A DNA stretch of 36,616 bases from Acidovorax sp. SUPP3334 (GCF_030159055.1 NZ_BQXQ01000042.1:1-36616); one strand, 5' to 3'; shown: positions 8,255 to 17,337, counted from the stretch's first letter. Translations and numbers: made by a program. The notes: a model not told the origin generated them from the sequence alone.

Positions 8255-9756
8255 CCCGCCGCTGGGGCACGCTGTCCCAACGCTTGTCGCTGGTGTTTGC
8301 CATGCTGCTGCTCGTGTGCTGTGGAGCGTCGGCGTGGCTGCAGATGCGTGCCAACAGCCGCTATGAGCAGGAACTGACACAGCGGCTGTCCGCAGGGCTT
8401 GCAACGCACATCGCCAGCAACGCTGAATTGATGCGTGCGGATGGCCTGAACGACGCTGCGGTGCGAGACCTCTTCGATAAGCTGATGGCCGTCAACCCGA
8501 GCGTGGAGGTCTACTTGCTCACGCCCAAGGGGCGCATTGCAGCGCAGGCTGCTCCACCAGGGCACTTGAAGGCGCAGGCCGTCGATTTGAAGCCCATCCA
8601 GCAACTGCTCTCGGGCGCCGAATTACCGATACTGGGCGACGACCCTCGCAGCGCCAGCGGCCAGCGAAAGGTGTTCAGCGCAGCACGGCTGCAAGCTGGG
8701 GGGCATGACGCGGGCTACGTCTATGTCGTGCTGCAGGGCGAGAATTTCGCGGCGCTCTCCGCACGGGTATCGGCCGACAACGTTCTTCGAACCACACTGC
8801 TGTCGATGGCGCTGGTAGCCCTGCTTTGCCTGGCGGCAGGCCTGGCCGCTTTTGCATTGATCACCCGACCCCTGCGCCGCTTGACCGAAGCGGTGCGTGG
8901 TTTCGAAGCCGAGGGCGTCGCTGCTTTCGATCGGGCCGAGCCGCTGCTCACCGACACGCGAGGCGCCGGCCAAGATATCGCGGCACTGGGCAATGCATTC
9001 GCTCGCATGGCACAGCGCATTGCCACGCAATGGCGCGAACTGACAACGCAGGACCAACAGCGGCGCGAACTGTTTGCCAACATCTCGCACGATCTGCGCA
9101 CGCCACTGACCTCGCTGCATGGCTATCTGGAAACATTGCTCATCAAATCGGAAGCATTGAATCCCCAGGATCGGCGACGCTATCTGGAGATTGCACTGGG
9201 CCAAAGCCGCAAGGTCGGCCGACTCGCGCAGGAATTGTTTGAACTGGCCCGGCTGGAATATGGCGTCGTGAAACTCGACAAGGAATCGCTGGCCTTGCCC
9301 GATCTCGTACAGGACGTGTTTCAGAAATTCGAACTGGCCGCAGAGGCGCGGCACCAGCGCCTCGTGGCCGATATCGCACCCGGGCTTCCCACCGTCACGG
9401 CTGATTTGGGCCTGATCGAGCGCGTACTTACCAACTTGCTGGACAACGCCATACAACACACCCCGGCAGGCGGAGAGATCACGGTGCAGTTGCGCCCTGC
9501 CGCTGCATCACCAAGCCCCAGTGAAAACGCAGGCAAAGGCGGTGGCGTGGATGTGGAGATCAGCGACACCGGGCCCGGCGTGCCGCCATCACTGCAGCAC
9601 AGCCTCTTCAAGCGCCCCGCTTTCAGCGCAGCCGAAGGCCGTAGCGGAGGTTTGGGGCTGGTGGTCGTGCAGCGCATTCTGGCGCTGCACGGAAGCGATA
9701 TCGCACTGGTTCAGCGCTCGGGCAAAGGGGCGGTGTTTGCATTCCGAATTCACTGA
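8251..9756 (+). CDS. Membrane sensor histidine kinase
   Basis: This 501-residue inner-membrane kinase partners the response regulator directly upstream. A first membrane segment lies near residues 10-32, a periplasmic sensor region of about 150 residues follows, and a second membrane segment lies near 181-204. A HAMP-like linker comes next, then the phospho-acceptor His280 in NISHDLRTPL. The ATPase domain shows LTNLLDNAIQHTP near 394, DTGPGVP and GGLGLVV. The sensor region has no motif I recognise. The gene starts inside the regulator stop codon. It ends 28 bp before a tandem octamer repeat. Confidence 0.94.
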   Translation: MTRRWGTLSQRLSLVFAMLLLVCCGASAWLQMRANSRYEQELTQRLSAGLATHIASNAELMRADGLNDAAVRDLFDKLMAVNPSVEVYLLTPKGRIAAQAAPPGHLKAQAVDLKPIQQLLSGAELPILGDDPRSASGQRKVFSAARLQAGGHDAGYVYVVLQGENFAALSARVSADNVLRTTLLSMALVALLCLAAGLAAFALITRPLRRLTEAVRGFEAEGVAAFDRAEPLLTDTRGAGQDIAALGNAFARMAQRIATQWRELTTQDQQRRELFANISHDLRTPLTSLHGYLETLLIKSEALNPQDRRRYLEIALGQSRKVGRLAQELFELARLEYGVVKLDKESLALPDLVQDVFQKFELAAEARHQRLVADIAPGLPTVTADLGLIERVLTNLLDNAIQHTPAGGEITVQLRPAAASPSPSENAGKGGGVDVEISDTGPGVPPSLQHSLFKRPAFSAAEGRSGGLGLVVVQRILALHGSDIALVQRSGKGAVFAFRIH

Positions 9757-9784
9757 TGGTGAATAGCGGCAACCTTGCAGCGCT

Positions 9785-9832
9785 CAATCGAGCAATCGAG
9801 CAATAGGGCAATAGGGCAATAGGGCAATAGCC
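9785..9832. repeat. Six-copy octamer tandem repeat
   Basis: There are six head-to-tail 8-bp units: CAATCGAG twice, CAATAGGG three times, then CAATAGCC. The array lies between the convergent ends of the kinase gene and the DUF6172 gene and stops two bases before the DUF6172 stop codon. Arrays like this change copy number by slippage. Confidence 0.95.
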
Positions 9833-9834
9833 GC

Positions 9835-10173
9835 TCAAAGAGCCTGCTCGGGCTCCTGCGCATCATCCATGTCGGCGGCGTTTTTTCGTTCGTGCACGGC
9901 TTTTACCGCAGGCCGCGCGAGAATTTCGACATAGAAGGTATCCGCACCTTCCGCCGCAGCCGAGCCCACCTTGTCGATCAGCGCATCGAGCGGTACCGTC
10001 TCGGCGGACTCCTGCGTCAATCCGAACCGGCAATCGAACTCCCAATGGTCAGAGCCTGCGGGCACATCGCGCTTGCGTTCGCGGCGCAAGTATTTGCGAA
10101 TTTCATGTTTGACAGCGTCCAGGACACGGTCGCGTTGCTTGTTTTCGGAAACGAGGGTGAAATTTTTTCGCAT
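9835..10173 (-). CDS. DUF6172 family protein
   Basis: This small soluble protein (112 residues) begins MRKNFTLVSENKQRDRVLDA and continues HEIRKYLRRERKRDVPAG and FDCRFG, which I recognise as the DUF6172 pattern of betaproteobacteria. Its function is unknown. I chose the ATG at 10173, with GGAG upstream at long spacing (12 bases), because the open frame further upstream (to 10365) has no family similarity. The gene is divergent from the ferritin-like gene across a 300-bp region and its stop codon is nearly in contact with the octamer array, so repeat slippage could reach its 3' end. Confidence 0.75.
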   Translation of the reverse strand: MRKNFTLVSENKQRDRVLDAVKHEIRKYLRRERKRDVPAGSDHWEFDCRFGLTQESAETVPLDALIDKVGSAAAEGADTFYVEILARPAVKAVHERKNAADMDDAQEPEQAL

Positions 10174-10301
10174 GGGTGATGGTATCTCCTGGCTCGTCCG
10201 ATTCGGCGGGAAGGCCCTGCACCATCGGAAAGTGGCAAGTTTCCAGCCCCACCCTGGATGCAGCGAATGCCTCCGTCCAGCCACGCTCAGAAAAATACTT
10301 T

Positions 10302-10329
10302 GAATCCATTGCCTTTTTCTGCGCGTATC
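10302..10329 (+). promoter_or_regulatory. ECF-type promoter candidate (GAATCC-N16-CGTATC)
   Basis: The site has the same spacing and near-identical hexamers as three sites around the RpoE-ChrR genes in this window (17338, 20847, and 20832 on the minus strand). It lies 145 bp upstream of the ferritin-like gene at 10474. The rest of the 10174-10473 gap holds no gene I can support. Confidence 0.55.
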
Positions 10330-10473
10330 CCAGCACAGGAAGGCGGAGGAGGCGATCCGTTGCATGCGTTAACCGGCATCGATCGGCGCTGCTTTCCTGA
10401 GACACCGGCAACGGCCCCTGCCGCTGGACCAACATGTGACTTTCATGTGCACCGCACATCACCAGGAGCAACC

Positions 10474-11439
10474 ATGATCGATATCCCTGCATCGCCCCTC
10501 GAAATCCTGCAGCGCCGCTCCGACAAGCTCAAAGAGCGCCGGATGTTCTTCCGCAAGACTGGAGGCTTTGCCGCTGGAATGGCCGGTGGCGCCATCCTCA
10601 CTGCGTGCGGAGGCGGATCAAGCCCCGCTGTGGGTGCCGACGCACCGACAGACCCTGAAATTCTCAATTTCGCGCTGAACCTGGAATACCTCGAAGCGCA
10701 GTTCTACCTCTACGCCACGACGGGCGCGGGCTTGCCTGACGCACAGACGACCGGCACCGGCACGCGTGGCACCGTGATCGGCGGCACGAAGGTGCCCTTC
10801 TCCGATCCTGTCGTTGCAGCTTACGCCAAGGAAATCGCGGCCGATGAACTCGCCCACGTGAACTTCCTCCGTGCTGCCCTGGGCTCCTCCGCTGTGGCCA
10901 TGCCATCGATCGATGTCGGCGGTACCGATCCGAACGGCGCGTTCTCCAAAGCGGCACAGGCCTCGGGACTGATACCCGCAGGAACGGCGTTCAATCCCTA
11001 CAAGGACGATTTGAGCTTCCTCCTGGGAGCCTTCATCTTTGAAGACGTGGGAGTCACCGCCTACAAGGGCGCCGCGCCGCTGATCCAGAACAAGACCTAT
11101 CTGGAAGCCGCTGCCGGCATTCTGGCCGCCGAGGCCTACCACGCCGGGCTGGTGCGCACTGTCCTTTATTCGAAAGGTGTCGATGCGCAAGCTGCGGCCG
11201 GACGGATCTCCAGCGCCCGCAACACGTTGGACAACTCCAAAGACATGGACCAGGGCATTGCGCCCGACGCCAACGGAGCCTCCAACATCGTGCCCTTGGA
11301 CACCAATGGCATCGCCTACAGCCGCTCTCCGGACGACGTTCTCAACATCGTGTACCTCACGCCCAACGCGGCCAGCCAGGGGGGCTTCTTCCCGGCCGGC
11401 GTGAACGGCAGTCTGCGATTGAGCAGCGTGTACATGTAA
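10474..11439 (+). CDS. Ferritin-like domain protein with Tat/lipoprotein signal
   Basis: This 321-residue protein has a ferritin-like four-helix core with plausible diiron ligands at Glu71/Glu74, Glu125-x2-His128, Glu190 and Glu220-x2-His223. The N-terminus ERRMFFRKTGG resembles a twin-arginine signal, followed by a Gly/Ala-rich stretch and the lipobox ILTAC with Cys45. It is therefore likely an exported, membrane-anchored lipoprotein. The start has AGGAG six bases upstream. A four-base ECF-style promoter match lies upstream at 10302. The family is often annotated as DUF4439 or Ferritin_2-like; I cannot say whether it stores iron or acts as an oxidase or peroxidase. The ZIP transporter 70 bp downstream may be cotranscribed. 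Confidence 0.85.
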   Translation: MIDIPASPLEILQRRSDKLKERRMFFRKTGGFAAGMAGGAILTACGGGSSPAVGADAPTDPEILNFALNLEYLEAQFYLYATTGAGLPDAQTTGTGTRGTVIGGTKVPFSDPVVAAYAKEIAADELAHVNFLRAALGSSAVAMPSIDVGGTDPNGAFSKAAQASGLIPAGTAFNPYKDDLSFLLGAFIFEDVGVTAYKGAAPLIQNKTYLEAAAGILAAEAYHAGLVRTVLYSKGVDAQAAAGRISSARNTLDNSKDMDQGIAPDANGASNIVPLDTNGIAYSRSPDDVLNIVYLTPNAASQGGFFPAGVNGSLRLSSVYM

Positions 11440-11509
11440 AGCGGACGAGATCGCCACGGCGGGACTGTCGTGGCTCCGGTAGTAGCGCCATTGATTCAGG
11501 AGCCGAGCC

Positions 11510-12430
11510 ATGCCGTTGCATTCCCATGATCCTGTGAACCGTGTCGCAATGGCTGCGCGCCCCGTCCTGTCGTGGAGGCAGTGGCTGGGCCTCGCTATCG
11601 TTCTTGCCGGGGCAGCCGTCTTGAGCGTGCAGGCACTGGATGGATTGATCAGTGGAGACGACCGGCTGCGCGGCGCCCTGCTGGGCGGCTTGATGGCCGC
11701 TGCAGCGACAGCCCTGGGCACACTCCCCGTACTGCTGTCCCAGAAATTCTCGCAGCGCACGCACGACACCATGCTGGGTTTCGGCGCTGGCGTCATGCTT
11801 GCTGCCAGTGCGTTCTCCCTGGTGATCCCCGCCATTGCGGCGGCGAAATCACAGGGTGCCGGCTCCTGGACGGCAGGAGGCATCGTGAGCGCCGGGATCT
11901 TGTGCGGCGCTCTTTTTCTGCTGCTGATCGACCGCGCAGTGCCTCATGAGCATTTCGTCAAAGGCCTGGAAGGCCCGCAGGCGCGGGCCATCAAGCGGGC
12001 CTGGTTGTTCGTGCTCGCCATCACCCTGCACAACCTCCCGGAAGGACTGGCCATCGGAGTCGCCTTTGCAGGCCCGGATGGCGTAGGCGCCAAAGCGCTG
12101 GCTGCCGGTATTTCCATCCAGGATGTGCCGGAGGGCATGGTGGTCGCGCTGGCATTGCGCGGCGTGGGCTACGGGCGGTGGATGTCGGCAGGCCTCGGGG
12201 TGGTGTCTGGCCTCATCGAGCCAGTGGCGGCAGTGATGGGCGTTGCATTGATCGGCCTGTCTGCGAGCTTGCTGCCCTGGGGGCTGGCCGCAGCGGCAGG
12301 TGCGATGCTCTATGTCATCAGCCACGAGATCATTCCGGAGTCACACCGCAAAGGCCATGAGGCGTTTGCAACGGGAGGATTGATGCTGGGCTTCGTGGTG
12401 ATGATGCTGCTCGACACCGCACTGGGTTAG
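11510..12430 (+). CDS. ZIP family divalent metal transporter
   Basis: This 306-residue inner-membrane protein has about eight hydrophobic segments. The two metal-binding signatures are HNLPEGLAIGVAF and SIQDVPEGMVVAL; in the second the usual His-Asn pair is Gln-Asp, as in GufA-type ZIP proteins. A C-terminal SHEIIPESHRKGHE follows. The probable role is uptake of zinc, iron or manganese into the cytoplasm; the metal cannot be read from the sequence. A clear CAGGAG precedes the start. It follows the ferritin-like gene on the same strand with a 70-bp gap, which suggests a metal-handling pair. Confidence 0.9.
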   Translation: MPLHSHDPVNRVAMAARPVLSWRQWLGLAIVLAGAAVLSVQALDGLISGDDRLRGALLGGLMAAAATALGTLPVLLSQKFSQRTHDTMLGFGAGVMLAASAFSLVIPAIAAAKSQGAGSWTAGGIVSAGILCGALFLLLIDRAVPHEHFVKGLEGPQARAIKRAWLFVLAITLHNLPEGLAIGVAFAGPDGVGAKALAAGISIQDVPEGMVVALALRGVGYGRWMSAGLGVVSGLIEPVAAVMGVALIGLSASLLPWGLAAAAGAMLYVISHEIIPESHRKGHEAFATGGLMLGFVVMMLLDTALG

Positions 12431-12497
12431 CGCCCGCGGTTACCCCCTTGCAGACCCGCTACCGCATCGCTACCAGGACACGACCTTATCGTAAATG

Positions 12498-12527
12498 TTG
12501 AATTTTCAGTAAATACTGAAAATTCAA
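12498..12527. promoter_or_regulatory. 30-bp perfect palindrome, candidate operator of the GbsR-like regulator
   Basis: TTGAATTTTCAGTA-AA-TACTGAAAATTCAA has two perfect 14-bp arms around two bases. It ends 23 bp upstream of the regulator start codon, in an AT-rich patch that should also hold the promoter. The position suits autorepression of the regulator and the oxidase genes behind it. Confidence 0.7.
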
Positions 12528-12550
12528 AAGACCTGAGGCACAATCGCGGT

Positions 12551-13138
12551 ATGACACAGATCAAGCCGCTCCCCTCCTTGAATCGACAGTTCGTGGCCCA
12601 CTTCGGAGAGATGGGCAGCCGCTGGGGCATCAACCGCACCGTCGGCCAAATCTATGCCCTGCTCTACCTTTCACCACGCCCGGTCAATGCCGACGAAATC
12701 GCCGAAACCTTGGAGTTTTCTCGCTCCAACGTGAGCATGGGCTTGAAGGAATTGCAGGCCTGGCGGCTCGTCCAATTGCGCCACCAGCCGGGCGACCGGC
12801 GCGAATACTTCGAAGCGCCGCAAGACGTATGGCAGATTTTCCGCACGCTCGCAGAAGAGCGCAGACGCCGGGAAATCGAGCCCACGCTATCGATGCTTCG
12901 CATGGCACTGCTGGAAGAACCGGCGTCCGAGGACGAGCGCCATGCCCAACAGCGCATGCAGGAAATGCACGACCTCATCGACCGCCTCATGACCTGGTTC
13001 GACGACGTGCAGCGCCTTGCGCCAGAAACCGCCATGCAGCTCATGGGCATGGGTACGGCCGTCACCCGCGTGCTGGACTTCAAGGACCGGTTGACCGGCA
13101 AGGGCCGATCGGCGAAACCGGACGGAAAGGAACGGTGA
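12551..13138 (+). CDS. GbsR/MarR-family transcriptional regulator
   Basis: This 195-residue cytoplasmic DNA-binding protein starts with the GbsR-like pattern FGEMGSRWGINRTVGQIYALLYLSPRP. A winged helix-turn-helix follows (NADEIAETLEFSRSNVSMGLKEL, wing around QPGDRREYFEAPQDVW). The C-terminal half is long, charged and helical and probably dimerises. The gene lies six bases upstream of cioA and is very likely cotranscribed with it. The 30-bp palindrome just upstream is the natural candidate for its binding site. The ligand is unknown; a respiratory or redox cue is inferred from the partner genes only. Confidence 0.9.
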   Translation: MTQIKPLPSLNRQFVAHFGEMGSRWGINRTVGQIYALLYLSPRPVNADEIAETLEFSRSNVSMGLKELQAWRLVQLRHQPGDRREYFEAPQDVWQIFRTLAEERRRREIEPTLSMLRMALLEEPASEDERHAQQRMQEMHDLIDRLMTWFDDVQRLAPETAMQLMGMGTAVTRVLDFKDRLTGKGRSAKPDGKER

Positions 13139-13144
13139 CGCGCC

Positions 13145-14512
13145 ATGGATACGTTCATGCTGTCGCGAATCCAGTTCGCCGCCAACATCAGCTTTCACAT
13201 CCTGTTCCCCACCATCAACATCGCACTGTGCTGGTTCCTGGTGTATTTTCGCCTGCGGCACAGGGCAGCGGCCGGCACCCCGGCAGCACTCGGCTGGGAG
13301 CAGGCCTACTACTTCTGGACCAAGGTTTTCGCGCTCACCTTTGCGCTCGGGGTGGTCTCGGGGGTGACCATGAGCTTCCAGTTCGGCACCAATTGGCCGG
13401 GCTTCATGGAGAAGGCCGGCAACATCGCCGGCCCACTCCTGGGTTATGAAGTGTTCACCGCCTTCTTTCTGGAGGCGACGTTTCTCGGCATCATGCTGTT
13501 CGGCCGGCAGCATGTGAGCGACCGCGTCCATCTGATCGCCACCCTGCTCGTGGCTGCAGGCACGACCTTGTCGGCGTTCTGGATCTTGAGCCTCAACTCA
13601 TGGATGCAAACGCCCGCAGGGTTCGAAATCATCGATGGCAAGTTCCATGCCGCGGACTGGTTCGCCATCGTGTTCAACCCTTCGTTTCCCTATCGGCTGG
13701 GCCACAAGCTGCTGGCTTCCACGCTGACAGCCGGCTTTCTGCTGGCGGGTGTGAGCGCCTGGCAAATGATCCGAGGCACAGCGACCCGGGGCACGCCCCT
13801 GGCCCTGCGCGCTGCCATCGTTGCGGTCTCGGTGGCGATTCCGCTGCAGATACTGATGGGCGACATGCATGGTCTGAACACGCTGCAACACCAGCCGGCC
13901 AAGATCGCCGCCATCGAAGGCCTGTGGCATACCGAAAAAGGAGCACCACTCACGCTGTTCGGCTGGCCCAACGAGAAAGAGGGCCGCACGGACTACGCCA
14001 TCCAGATTCCGAAAGGTGCCAGCTTGATCCTGGCGCACGACATCGACGCCGAACTCAAAGGCCTGGACGCATTCAAGGGAGCGCATCCGCCGGTCGCGCC
14101 CGTGTTCTGGAGCTTTCGGGTGATGGTGGGCATGGGCATGCTCATGCTGGTCGTTGCCTGGTGGGGGGCGTTCGCACTGTGGCAGCGCCGCAAGGCACAC
14201 GCGCCGGAGGCATCGCTCCCGCGCGCCTTGCTGTTGGCGCTGGTGGCGATGACGTTCTCTGGCTGGGTGGCCACACTGGCGGGCTGGTACGTTACCGAGA
14301 TCGGACGCCAGCCCTTTCTGGTGTATGGACTGCTGCGCGCCGCGGACACGGTGGCGCAGCATCCTCCGTCCACCGTGGCCATGTCGCTCGCGGCCTACCT
14401 GACGGTCTATGCGACGCTGCTCGTGAGCTATGTCGCCGTCATCAAATACATGGCAGAGCACGCCGCCATGCCAACGCCGGCGGTCAGCCCACCCGCGCCA
14501 CAAGCTGCCTGA
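13145..14512 (+). CDS. cioA: Cytochrome bd-type quinol oxidase subunit I, short Q-loop (CioA-like)
   Basis: Subunit I oxidises quinol and reduces O2 to water in the inner membrane. The 455-residue length, against about 520 for E. coli CydA, fits the short Q-loop or cyanide-insensitive (CIO) branch. Expected haem and proton-path residues are in place: His18, Glu102 and Glu110, His187, Lys253 and Glu258 in QPAKIAAIEG, and the GRQP motif. Multiple hydrophobic segments are evident. It is preceded by GGAACGG and follows the GbsR-like gene within six bases; cioB starts 10 bp later. The CIO assignment is by length and motifs; cyanide resistance is not shown. Confidence 0.95.
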   Translation: MDTFMLSRIQFAANISFHILFPTINIALCWFLVYFRLRHRAAAGTPAALGWEQAYYFWTKVFALTFALGVVSGVTMSFQFGTNWPGFMEKAGNIAGPLLGYEVFTAFFLEATFLGIMLFGRQHVSDRVHLIATLLVAAGTTLSAFWILSLNSWMQTPAGFEIIDGKFHAADWFAIVFNPSFPYRLGHKLLASTLTAGFLLAGVSAWQMIRGTATRGTPLALRAAIVAVSVAIPLQILMGDMHGLNTLQHQPAKIAAIEGLWHTEKGAPLTLFGWPNEKEGRTDYAIQIPKGASLILAHDIDAELKGLDAFKGAHPPVAPVFWSFRVMVGMGMLMLVVAWWGAFALWQRRKAHAPEASLPRALLLALVAMTFSGWVATLAGWYVTEIGRQPFLVYGLLRAADTVAQHPPSTVAMSLAAYLTVYATLLVSYVAVIKYMAEHAAMPTPAVSPPAPQAA

Positions 14513-14522
14513 GGAGACCTTC

Positions 14523-15530
14523 ATGGAAATGACCCTTGCCAATTTGCTGCCGCTCGCGTTCATGGCCGTCATGGGGCTTGCCTTGCTGGCGTATGTGGTA
14601 CTCGACGGCTATGACCTGGGTGTGGGCATGCTGTTGCCCTTCGCCACCGACGCCGAAAAAGACACGATGGTGTCGAGCATCGGCCCGTTCTGGGACGCCA
14701 ACGAAACCTGGCTCGTTCTGGGGGTCGGTGTGCTGCTCGTGTGCTTCCCGATGGCACATGGCGTGGTGCTCTCTGCGCTCTATGCACCCGCCACCGTGAT
14801 GCTGCTCGGCCTCATCCTGCGCGGTGTCGCGTTCGACTTCCGGGTAAAGGCCCGCGATTCGCACAAGACCGCATGGAACCGCACGTTCGCCGCAGGCTCG
14901 TTGGTGACCACGCTGGCACAGGGCTGGATGCTGGGTGCCTATGTGACCGGCTTCGCCGAAGGACTGTGGCCCACGCTGTTCTCGGCGGGCATCGCCCTCA
15001 CGCTGCCAGCCGCCTACTGCATGCTCGGCGCCGGCTGGCTGCTCATGAAAACCGAGGCCGACCTTCAGCGCAAGGCCGCCGCATGGGGGCGCGCTGCCCT
15101 GTGGCCGATGGCGTTGGCCTTGGCGGCCATCTCTCTCGCCACGCCCCTGGTCAGCCACACCGTCTTCGAGAAATGGTTTGCGCTGCCTCAGCTTTTCGTG
15201 CTGCTGCCCATACCCCTGGCATGCGCGGCGGCGCTGCTGGCGGTCCACCACGTGCTGCACACGCCGCGCATCGTCAGTGCAGGGTATGGCTGGATCGTGT
15301 TCGCGGCCACCGTCGCCGTCTTTCTTCTCGCGTTCTTCGGTTTGGCGTACAGCCTTTATCCATACATCGTCATCGATCGCATCACGGTCTGGGAGGCGGC
15401 CAGCGCCACGGAGTCGCTGACAGTGGTCGCGGTGGGGGTAGGCATCACGTTGCCAGCCATCATTGCCTACACCGTCTTCATGTACCGCGTGTTCTGGGGC
15501 AAAGCCAGGGCGTTGACCTACGGGCTTTGA
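14523..15530 (+). CDS. cioB: Cytochrome bd-type quinol oxidase subunit II (CioB-like)
   Basis: This 335-residue membrane subunit pairs with CioA. The N-terminal VVLDGYDLGVGMLLPF signature and the WDANETWLVLGVG stretch are typical of CydB/CioB, and about eight or nine hydrophobic segments follow. The start at 14523 has GAGGAGA upstream; an in-frame extension to 14430 overlaps cioA and was rejected. I saw no small CydX-like open frame directly after it; only 88 bp separate it from the LOV kinase gene, so that gene may be part of the same transcript. Confidence 0.95.
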   Translation: MEMTLANLLPLAFMAVMGLALLAYVVLDGYDLGVGMLLPFATDAEKDTMVSSIGPFWDANETWLVLGVGVLLVCFPMAHGVVLSALYAPATVMLLGLILRGVAFDFRVKARDSHKTAWNRTFAAGSLVTTLAQGWMLGAYVTGFAEGLWPTLFSAGIALTLPAAYCMLGAGWLLMKTEADLQRKAAAWGRAALWPMALALAAISLATPLVSHTVFEKWFALPQLFVLLPIPLACAAALLAVHHVLHTPRIVSAGYGWIVFAATVAVFLLAFFGLAYSLYPYIVIDRITVWEAASATESLTVVAVGVGITLPAIIAYTVFMYRVFWGKARALTYGL

Positions 15531-15618
15531 GGGTCCCGGGGTTTTCAGCATCCGTGTTGCACCGGTTCATCGCGGCGTGCCCTCCTACACCCGACAGGCT
15601 CCCTTGGCGGTTCGCTGC

Positions 15619-17283
15619 ATGAATGCTTGCATTACGATTCCCGCCAACATGAGCAGTGAAAAGCCCCCAGTACCCGGTCCATGGCAAGCCTATGTGGCCG
15701 AAGGCGCACCCAGCGAGGTGTCTGAGCACAAAGACGACATTTTCTTTGCGGCCATCGAAACCACCCGCATGCCGATGCTGGTGACCGATCCCCGGCAGCC
15801 CGATAACCCCATCGTCTTTTGCAACCGGGCTTTCGTGGCCATGACCGGCTATGCCCTCGAAGACATCATGGGCCACAACTGCCGCTTTCTGCAGGGCCCC
15901 GCCACCGACCGGAACACCGTCGCCGCCATCCGCGAGGCCGTCCAACAACGGCGCGAAATATCGCTGGAGCTGCTGAACTATCGCAAGGACGGTTCTTCAT
16001 TCTGGAATGCTCTGTTCATCTCGCCGGTCTACAACCGCAAAGGCGAACTGGTGTATTTCTTTGCCTCGCAGCTGGACGTGAGCCGGCGCCGCGACGCTGA
16101 AGAAGCGCTGTCCCAGGCGCAGAAGATGGAGGCCTTGGGGCAACTCACCGGCGGCATTTCGCACGATTTCAACAACCTGCTTCAGGTGATGTCCGGACAT
16201 TTGGACGTCATGCGCGTCAAGAACCGCAACAACCGGCTGGGACCGCAGGACATTGACCGCTCCATCGACAGCATCCGCAGCGCCGTGACCAAGGCATCCA
16301 CATTGACCCAGCAGTTGCTCGCGTTTTCCCGCAAGCAAAAGCTCAAGGGCCGGGTCGTCAATCTGAATGCGCTCGCCAAGGGCATGGCCACCCTGGCGGA
16401 ACGCACGCTGGGCGAAGAAATCGAGATCGAATACGTTCTTGGCGAAGACTTGCCGAATTGCGAACTCGACACGACTCAACTCGAAGTCGCGGTGCTCAAC
16501 CTATTGCTCAACTCCCGCGACGCCATGCCCAACGGAGGACGCATTCGCGTGGAAACCAAGGGCATCGATCTGGATGCACACGACGGTGACGCGTTCTCCG
16601 GGTTGCCACCAGGCCGGTACGCCACCATTTCCGTGACGGACACTGGCGCGGGCATTCCATCGGAAGTAGTTTCGCGTGTGATGGACCCCTTCTTCACCAC
16701 CAAGGAAGAGGGCAAGGGCACGGGCCTGGGTCTTTCGATGGTGTATGGGTTTGCCAAGCAATCTGGCGGTGCCGTCACCATCTATTCCGAAGTCGGCATA
16801 GGCACCACGGTGCGCATGTATTTCCCCGCCGTGCACGGCCGAACCCATCCGGAGCTTTCCGAATCGCTCTCGCCGAAAAGCCGGGGCGGCAACGAGAAGA
16901 TCCTGGTCGTGGACGACCGCGTGGAAGTCGCCGATCTGGCGCACGCCATGCTGGAAGGTTTGGGCTATACGGTGCATGTGGCGCACAGCGCCCATGCCGC
17001 GCTGAAGCTCGTCCGGTCCTTGCCGCAAGATGCGCTGCCGGACCTGCTCTTCACCGACGTGGTCATGCCCGGAGGCCTCAACGGCTACGAACTGGCCCGG
17101 GAGATGCGCAAGACCGTGGCGGGCATTCACATTTTGCTCACTACGGGATTCGACCGAGACATGGGCAGCCTGGCGAACGTCGCTCCGACGGAGTTCGAGA
17201 TTCTCAAGAAGCCCTATCGCCTGGCGGACCTTGCGCGGCGTGTTCGCATGGTGCTCGATGGCGCCACCGGTACCAAGACCTGA
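15619..17283 (+). CDS. LOV-domain hybrid sensor histidine kinase with receiver
   Basis: This 554-residue soluble protein is a predicted blue-light photoreceptor. An N-terminal LOV/PAS domain (about 40-155) has GHNCRFLQG with the photoactive Cys88, the [11 protein letters not shown] strand and the flavin-contacting Gln in FASQLDVS. The histidine kinase core follows, with phospho-acceptor His182 in [26 protein letters not shown] and [14 protein letters not shown]-terminal receiver has KILVVDD, Asp480 in [11 protein letters not shown] and a late Lys in [10 protein letters not shown]. The LOV-HK-receiver order matches the Pseudomonas syringae LOV-HK type. Starts at 15619, 15649 or GTG 15577 are possible; none has a strong ribosome site. 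It lies behind cioAB and just before the ECF-controlled DUF1295 operon. Confidence 0.93.
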   Translation: MNACITIPANMSSEKPPVPGPWQAYVAEGAPSEVSEHKDDIFFAAIETTRMPMLVTDPRQPDNPIVFCNRAFVAMTGYALEDIMGHNCRFLQGPATDRNTVAAIREAVQQRREISLELLNYRKDGSSFWNALFISPVYNRKGELVYFFASQLDVSRRRDAEEALSQAQKMEALGQLTGGISHDFNNLLQVMSGHLDVMRVKNRNNRLGPQDIDRSIDSIRSAVTKASTLTQQLLAFSRKQKLKGRVVNLNALAKGMATLAERTLGEEIEIEYVLGEDLPNCELDTTQLEVAVLNLLLNSRDAMPNGGRIRVETKGIDLDAHDGDAFSGLPPGRYATISVTDTGAGIPSEVVSRVMDPFFTTKEEGKGTGLGLSMVYGFAKQSGGAVTIYSEVGIGTTVRMYFPAVHGRTHPELSESLSPKSRGGNEKILVVDDRVEVADLAHAMLEGLGYTVHVAHSAHAALKLVRSLPQDALPDLLFTDVVMPGGLNGYELAREMRKTVAGIHILLTTGFDRDMGSLANVAPTEFEILKKPYRLADLARRVRMVLDGATGTKT

Positions 17284-17337
17284 AATCACTTGGTGCATGG
17301 CTGCACACGCGTTGCTCCAGGAATTTTCGTGGCGGTG

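Noticed and set aside
9785-9832. CRISPR array
   Set aside because: The units are 8 bp, contiguous and without spacers, so this is a simple tandem repeat.
10618-11883. 421-residue antisense open frame over the ferritin-like and ZIP genes
   Set aside because: It runs opposite two clear genes and shows no family pattern. Such long frames are common opposite GC-rich genes.
12498-12527. Transcription terminator for the ZIP gene
   Set aside because: The palindrome has a two-base centre and no T-run following, and lies directly before a gene, so an operator fits better.
13598-15551. Long minus-strand open frames opposite cioA and cioB
   Set aside because: They are antisense to well-supported membrane subunits and are full of low-complexity Arg/His/Gln composition.
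15531-15618. A CydX-like small subunit gene after cioB
   Set aside because: No short open frame with a hydrophobic helix and ribosome site was seen in this gap.
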